From: JACVCS01 sp038328575
GTDB taxonomy: Bacteria; Planctomycetota; Phycisphaerae; Phycisphaerales; UBA1924
Direction of reading: 5' to 3'
Assembly: GCA_038328575.1 (NCBI GenBank)
Contig: JBBQMD010000078.1
Span: forward strand, 1 to 9,366
Length of the DNA stretch: 9,366 nt
This document shows positions 6,487 to 9,366 of the stretch, in pieces. Numbering within the stretch: position 1 is the first letter of the stretch; every line of letters starts with the position of its first letter. The notes beneath the pieces were generated by a model. That model saw nothing but the letters and a program-made list of their open reading frames with translations, ran no database searches and had not been told where the DNA came from. A program made the position numbers and the translations under genes.

Positions 6487-6925
6487 GGCTGACGCCCCGG
6501 GTCACGACCCTCGCGCCGCGCTCGCTCAGGCGGCCGGTGTTGGCGAGATAGTCGATGGTCTGGACGAGCGAGTTTGCTTCGGTTTGCAGCCCTTCCAGTT
6601 TGGCGCTGCTGAGCGTGGAGCAGTCGGCGGCGCGCACGACGACCGCGTTGAGTGAGATGAGCAGGTCGCTGATGACCGAGAGGCCGCCTTCAGTGGCGCC
6701 ATACTGGTATTGGCGGCGCGTGATGCCCTCGATCTGTTTAGAGAGCTTGACCTCTTTGTTGATGAGCCCTTCGCTGGCGATGAGGCCAGCGGGATCGTCG
6801 GCGCCGCGGTTGATGCGCTTGCCGCTGGCGAGCCGCTCGATGATCTGCCCAAGCTGCCGCTGGGACTGACCGAGCTGGCTCAGCGCGCGAGAACCGCCCA
6901 GGTTGAATCCAATCCCCACGGTCAT
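6371..6925 (-). CDS. Flagellin, N-terminal half (frame A of the frameshifted gene)
   Basis: The frame gives 184 residues, of which the first 168 are flagellin. The N-terminal domain is typical (PF00669): NLGGSRALSQLGQSQRQLGQ (8-27), then LASGKRINRGADDPAGLIAS (32-51), the hallmark of the helical D0/D1 core that polymerises into the filament and binds TLR5-type receptors in other bacteria. A long helix follows, with EGGLSVISDLLISLNAVVVR (79-98). After Ser168 the frame turns into an unrelated Arg-rich tail that ends at 6371, as expected downstream of a frameshift. The start ATG at 6925 has no Shine-Dalgarno sequence and no clear -10; GTG at codon 3 is an alternative. About 170 bp separate it from the upstream fucose synthase stop. 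I see no convincing sigma-28 promoter in that gap. Confidence 0.75.
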   Translation of the reverse strand: MTVGIGFNLGGSRALSQLGQSQRQLGQIIERLASGKRINRGADDPAGLIASEGLINKEVKLSKQIEGITRRQYQYGATEGGLSVISDLLISLNAVVVRAADCSTLSSAKLEGLQTEANSLVQTIDYLANTGRLSERGARVVTRGVSLESYRTLALGRGQYTVADNAGSTRDQRLAERVPLRRRV

Positions 6926-7096
6926 TGGAAGGGATTCGGCATTCGGCCGCGAGGGCTGAGGCGCTGGTCGGGGGACGCCGAGAACCTGCGCCGGGGAGGG
7001 TCGAGATGCGCGGCGGGTGACGGTTGTGACGGTGAGTGCCTCTAGGCTGTTAAAGAGGATGAGAGCGCGCGAGCTTGCCGGGCGAGCGGCGAAGAG

Positions 7097-8065
7097 TTAC
7101 TTGCTGGGATTCTTGAGGTACCACGCGATGGTCTGGCGCAGGCCCTCTTCGAAACCGACCTTTGATTTCCAGCCCAGGAGCTTGTCGGCGAGGTCGACGT
7201 TCAGGCAGCGGCGGGGCTGGCCGTCGGGCTTGGTGTGGTCCCAGACGACGCCGCCCTGGAAGCCGGTGAGGCGGACGATGAGCTCGACGAGGTCTTTGAT
7301 CTTGATCTCAAAGCCGGCGCCGAGGTTGATGGGCGTCGGGTCGTCGATGATCTCTGCGGCGCGGAGGATGCCCGCGGCGGCGTCTTCGGAATAGAGAAAC
7401 TCACGCGACGCGGCGCCGGTGCCCCAGCAGACAACTTCCTTATCGCCGCGGTCCTTGGCTTCGACGCACTTGCGGATGAGCGCGGGGATGACGTGGGAGG
7501 ATTCGAGGTCGAAGTTGTCCTCGGGGCCGTAGAGATTGACCGGCAGGAGATACGACGACTTCATGGCGTACTGAAGTTTGTAGGCGTCGAGCATCTGCCA
7601 CGCGGCCTTCTTGGCGACGCCGTAGGGCGCGTTGGTCTCTTCGGGGTAGCCGTTCCAGAGCTCGGACTCGGTGAACGGCACGGGCGTGAACTTGGGGTAG
7701 GCGCAGATGGTGCCGACCTGGATGAACTTGCCGTCGCGCTCGACGAGGCCGTCCTGACGGGCGAGCTCGATGAGATGCAGGGCCATGGCCATGTTGGCAA
7801 AGAAGTAGCGCCCGGGGTTTTTGCGGTTGGCGCCGATACCGCCGACCTCTGCGGCGAGGTGGAAGATCAGGTCGGCCTTGGCACCCTTGAAGGCGTCGCG
7901 ATAGAGCCGGGCGACGTCGGCCTCGCGCGTCAGGTCAAAGTCCTTGCGGCGCGGGATAAAGATGTTGGCGTCGGGCACGCCGGCGTGTTTGAGCTGACGG
8001 ACGAGGGCTTTTCCTAGGAACCCGGCACCGCCGGTGACGATGATGCGCTTGGAGTCGAGATTCAT
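7097..8065 (-). CDS. fcl: GDP-L-fucose synthase-like short-chain dehydrogenase (GDP-4-keto-6-deoxymannose epimerase/reductase)
   Basis: The enzyme family makes GDP-L-fucose from GDP-4-keto-6-deoxy-D-mannose by two epimerisations and an NADPH reduction in the cytoplasm. The 322 residues begin with the Rossmann motif TGGAGFLG (11-18). HLAAEVGGIGANRKNPGRYF (69-88) is typical of the family. The catalytic residues all sit at a constant offset of 12 from E. coli Fcl: Thr119 (Ser107), Cys121 (Cys109) in GTICAYP, Tyr148 and Lys152 (YGVAK), and His191 (SSHVIPAL). The Ser-to-Thr change is tolerated in this superfamily. WGTGAASREFLYSEDAA (214-230) and TKPDGQPRR (278-286) complete the substrate region. 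The partner dehydratase gmd is not in the window, so a related GDP-sugar product cannot be excluded. The start has no Shine-Dalgarno; a promoter-like pair precedes the ATG. It lies 37 bp after the methyltransferase stop. Confidence 0.88.
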   Translation of the reverse strand: MNLDSKRIIVTGGAGFLGKALVRQLKHAGVPDANIFIPRRKDFDLTREADVARLYRDAFKGAKADLIFHLAAEVGGIGANRKNPGRYFFANMAMALHLIELARQDGLVERDGKFIQVGTICAYPKFTPVPFTESELWNGYPEETNAPYGVAKKAAWQMLDAYKLQYAMKSSYLLPVNLYGPEDNFDLESSHVIPALIRKCVEAKDRGDKEVVCWGTGAASREFLYSEDAAAGILRAAEIIDDPTPINLGAGFEIKIKDLVELIVRLTGFQGGVVWDHTKPDGQPRRCLNVDLADKLLGWKSKVGFEEGLRQTIAWYLKNPSK

Positions 8066-8071
8066 GGGGCA

Positions 8072-8100
8072 AGGTTAGGGGCGGTTCGGCCTCGCGTCAG
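8072..8100 (-). promoter_or_regulatory. fcl: Candidate promoter giving a leaderless fucose synthase transcript
   Basis: Minus-strand CTGACG (8095-8100, 4 of 6 to the -35 consensus), a 17-bp spacer and TAACCT (8072-8077, 3 of 6 to the -10 consensus) are followed by exactly six bases and the ATG at 8065. The predicted start is the A of the ATG. It occupies nearly the whole gap after the methyltransferase stop (TGA at 8103-8105). Confidence 0.4.
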
Positions 8101-8102
8101 CG

Positions 8103-8915
8103 TCAGCCCGGGCGCTGGAGGAGCCAGTTGTGCTTGACCTGGCGGACGAGCTTAAGGCCCTCGCGTTCGATCGCGTCGATGATGCGCTGCTGGTCGCGCT
8201 CGCCATCTTTGTACAACCAAGGGTGGAGCTCGATGATGATGGTCTTGATGAAGCTGGGGAAGTTCGCGGGGTACTTCATCAGGATTTCTTCACTGCTCTC
8301 GATATCCATGATGAGCATCTCGGGCTCGATGCCCTGCTCGCGGCAGATGGTCGAGAGGTCGTAGGTGCGAACGTCGGAGGCGCTGGATGGCGGGGGGGCG
8401 GCGCGGGTTGCGGTTGCTGCGCCGCCTGGGCTGGCGGCGTCATCGAAGCTGAACTCCACGCGTCCGCCGAGCGAGACCTCGCCGCCGGTGAAGCCCTTGA
8501 TGTTGAGCTCGGGCGGGAGATTCCAGACGGGGAAGGCGTAACCGGTGAGCACCTTGATCGGCTTACCGACCTCGAGCCAGGTGCGTGAGAAGCTCGTGAG
8601 CTTGGGCGAGGCCTCGACGGTGACAACGCGCCCGGTGGGGCCGACGCGCTCGGCGACAACGGCGGCGATGATGCCGATGGACCCGCCCAACTCCAGCACC
8701 TGCATGCCGGGGCGCGCCAGCTCGACGATTAGCGTGCGCTCGGCGATCTCGTAGGAGTTGTCGCGCAGCGTGGAACGGACGCCGAAGCTGTAGGGCGTGT
8801 TGCGCAAGCGAATCTTGGCGCCGTTGAGCGTGACGGATTCCGGCCAGTAGGACTCGGGGACGAAGGTGCGTAGCGCCCAGCGCCGAAAGTTGTAGTAGCT
8901 TGTGGGCATGGCCAT
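8103..8915 (-). CDS. FkbM-family SAM-dependent methyltransferase
   Basis: Members of this family O-methylate hydroxyl groups, often on sugars of surface glycans or on polyketides. I start it at the ATG at 8915 because AAGGAG (8923-8928) lies 7 nt upstream; the frame could extend to 9005, but that adds an unconserved 30 residues that run through the Shine-Dalgarno. The 270-residue protein has the SAM motif VLELGGSIGIIAAVVAER (73-90) with VVTVEASP (97-104), and the FkbM C-terminal signatures TYDLSTICREQGIEPEMLIM (184-203) with DIESSEEILM (204-213) and IIIELHPWLY (226-235). Between them, residues 159-181 form an Ala/Pro/Ser/Gly-rich insert (for example AAPPPSSAS) that looks like a disordered linker and is unusual for the family. 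It is first in the minus-strand run, with a -10-like TATTCT at 8997-9002, about 80 bp before the start, and shares a 177-bp divergent region with the aldo/keto reductase. Confidence 0.88.
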   Translation of the reverse strand: MAMPTSYYNFRRWALRTFVPESYWPESVTLNGAKIRLRNTPYSFGVRSTLRDNSYEIAERTLIVELARPGMQVLELGGSIGIIAAVVAERVGPTGRVVTVEASPKLTSFSRTWLEVGKPIKVLTGYAFPVWNLPPELNIKGFTGGEVSLGGRVEFSFDDAASPGGAATATRAAPPPSSASDVRTYDLSTICREQGIEPEMLIMDIESSEEILMKYPANFPSFIKTIIIELHPWLYKDGERDQQRIIDAIEREGLKLVRQVKHNWLLQRPG

Positions 8916-8922
8916 CAGGGAA

Positions 8923-8928
8923 CTCCTT
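8923..8928 (-). promoter_or_regulatory. Shine-Dalgarno sequence that fixes the methyltransferase start
   Basis: On the minus strand AAGGAG is followed by 7 nt (TTCCCTG) and the ATG at 8915. It is the strongest ribosome-binding site on the minus strand here and decides the start against the longer frame beginning at 9005. Confidence 0.8.
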
Positions 8929-8996
8929 CGGGGGTGGCGAGTCGGGGCGTAAGGCTGAGCATCAGCGGCCCAGCGGTCTCTGTGGGCGGGGCTTTT

Positions 8997-9063
8997 AGAA
9001 TACACGGGATTGGCGCAGCTGCCCGAGCGAGGCGTGAAAAGATGTTGAAGCGAAGTCTATCCT
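8997..9063. promoter_or_regulatory. Divergent promoter region between methyltransferase and aldo/keto reductase
   Basis: Two weak -10-like hexamers face away from each other: TATTCT on the minus strand (8997-9002) for the methyltransferase, and TATCCT on the plus strand (9058-9063) for the reductase, the latter with GTGAAA at 9034-9039 and an 18-bp spacer. Each matches the consensus at four of six bases. No operator-like palindrome stands out between them. Confidence 0.3.
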
Positions 9064-9092
9064 GACCCTCGCCCAACCCGAGAACCCCATCA

Positions 9093-9366
9093 ATGCGACA
9101 AGTGGACCTTCGAAACACGGATCTGCAAACGTCCGCCCTTGGATTTGGGTGCGTGGGGCTGACGTCACACGGCTCGATCGACAAGGCGATGGACACGCTC
9201 AATGCGGCGCTGGATTCGGGAGTGTCACACTTTGACGTCGCGCGGCTGTACGGTTTCGGGCAGGCGGAGGGAATTCTCGGGAAGTTCATTCAGGGCAAAC
9301 GCGATCAACTGACGATCGCGACGAAGTTTGGCTTGAATCCGCCCTCGCTGCCCGGAATCAGGGCGG
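9093..9366 (+). CDS. Aldo/keto reductase, N-terminal part (runs off the window)
   Basis: Ninety-one codons are visible from an ATG at 9093. The start MRQVDLRNTDLQTSALGFGC is the usual opening of the aldo/keto reductase family (PF00248), NADPH-dependent (alpha/beta)8-barrel oxidoreductases of the cytoplasm. Two or three of the four catalytic residues are present: Asp48 and Tyr53 in FDVARLYG (47-54) and Lys78 in IATKFG (75-80); the His lies beyond the edge. Ser42-Gly43 with the following residues (LDSGVSHFD) is the family's conserved turn before the catalytic Asp. The substrate cannot be inferred. There is no Shine-Dalgarno sequence in the 30 bp before the ATG. The gene is divergent from the FkbM methyltransferase, so a shared role is possible but not shown. 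Confidence 0.9.
   Translation, partial: MRQVDLRNTDLQTSALGFGCVGLTSHGSIDKAMDTLNAALDSGVSHFDVARLYGFGQAEGILGKFIQGKRDQLTIATKFGLNPPSLPGIRA

Larger units (their letters stand above)
6022..6925 (-). pseudogene. Flagellin gene interrupted by one frameshift
   Basis: Two overlapping minus-strand frames encode the two conserved halves of one flagellin. Frame A (6925 down) gives the N-terminal helical domain through ...YTVADNAGS; frame B gives the C-terminal helical domain from ARVINASLNEF... down to the TGA at 6022. The switch lies near 6417-6427: the codon AGC at 6422-6424 is followed by one base too many (or two too few) before CGC GTG ATC AAC. Joined there, the product is about 300 residues, the length of a short flagellin with nearly no variable central domain. 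Both halves are otherwise free of stops and well conserved, so this is either a very recent mutation, a programmed frameshift, or a sequencing error. No other flagellar gene is in the window; polysaccharide-type genes flank it. Confidence 0.8.

Noticed and set aside
7040..7096. Short inverted repeats between flagellin and fucose synthase (CCTCT/AGAGG, GCTTG/CGAGC) as terminators
   Set aside because: The stems are short or contain mismatches and no T-tract follows on either strand. A short direct repeat at 7017-7034 (GTGACGGTT, GTGACGGTG) is also too small to interpret.
7235..8017. Plus-strand frame of 260 codons opposite the fucose synthase
   Set aside because: It has the Gly/Val/Asp/Glu-rich composition of an antisense shadow, and the minus-strand enzyme is unambiguous.

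Overview
The window looks like a piece of a high-GC planctomycete chromosome, most likely class Phycisphaerae. Three things point there: the first reading frame ends in a VPAPG-type PEP-CTERM sorting tail, a secreted esterase ends in a dockerin-like pair of repeats, and the coding regions are GC-rich with few Shine-Dalgarno sequences. This is an inference from gene style, because no rRNA or ribosomal protein gene is present to confirm it.

Layout: (1) 1-108, plus strand, the last 35 codons of an exported PEP-CTERM protein, followed by a clear intrinsic terminator at 149-182. (2) 320-1681, plus strand, an unrecognised secreted protein with a proline-rich linker and a cysteine-rich tail, in DNA visibly less GC-rich than its neighbours. 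(3) 1711-8915, a run of minus-strand genes: GT4-type glycosyltransferase, secreted esterase with an N-terminal starch-binding-like domain and a C-terminal dockerin-like tail, HAL2-type 3'(2'),5'-bisphosphate nucleotidase, a flagellin broken by one frameshift, a GDP-L-fucose synthase-like enzyme, and an FkbM-type methyltransferase. (4) 9093 to the right edge, plus strand, the first 91 codons of an aldo/keto reductase, divergent from the methyltransferase.

The glycosyltransferase, the GDP-deoxysugar synthase and the FkbM methyltransferase could together build or decorate a surface glycan, and a flagellin lies between them. The genes do not form a tight operon: gaps run from about 37 to 180 bp. 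Several starts (esterase, nucleotidase, fucose synthase, more weakly the glycosyltransferase) have no Shine-Dalgarno sequence but carry a TANNNT -10-like hexamer 5-7 nt before the start codon, which suggests leaderless transcripts from separate promoters. The methyltransferase and the secreted plus-strand protein have proper ribosome-binding sites instead.

No intergenic stretch exceeds 300 bases. The two most structured ones hold a 4 x 15 bp tandem repeat followed by a 2 x 19 bp G-rich repeat (2971-3081), and a four-tract G-quadruplex motif (4835-4862). I found no tRNA, rRNA, CRISPR array, insertion sequence or phage gene, and no convincing new defence or mobile system.
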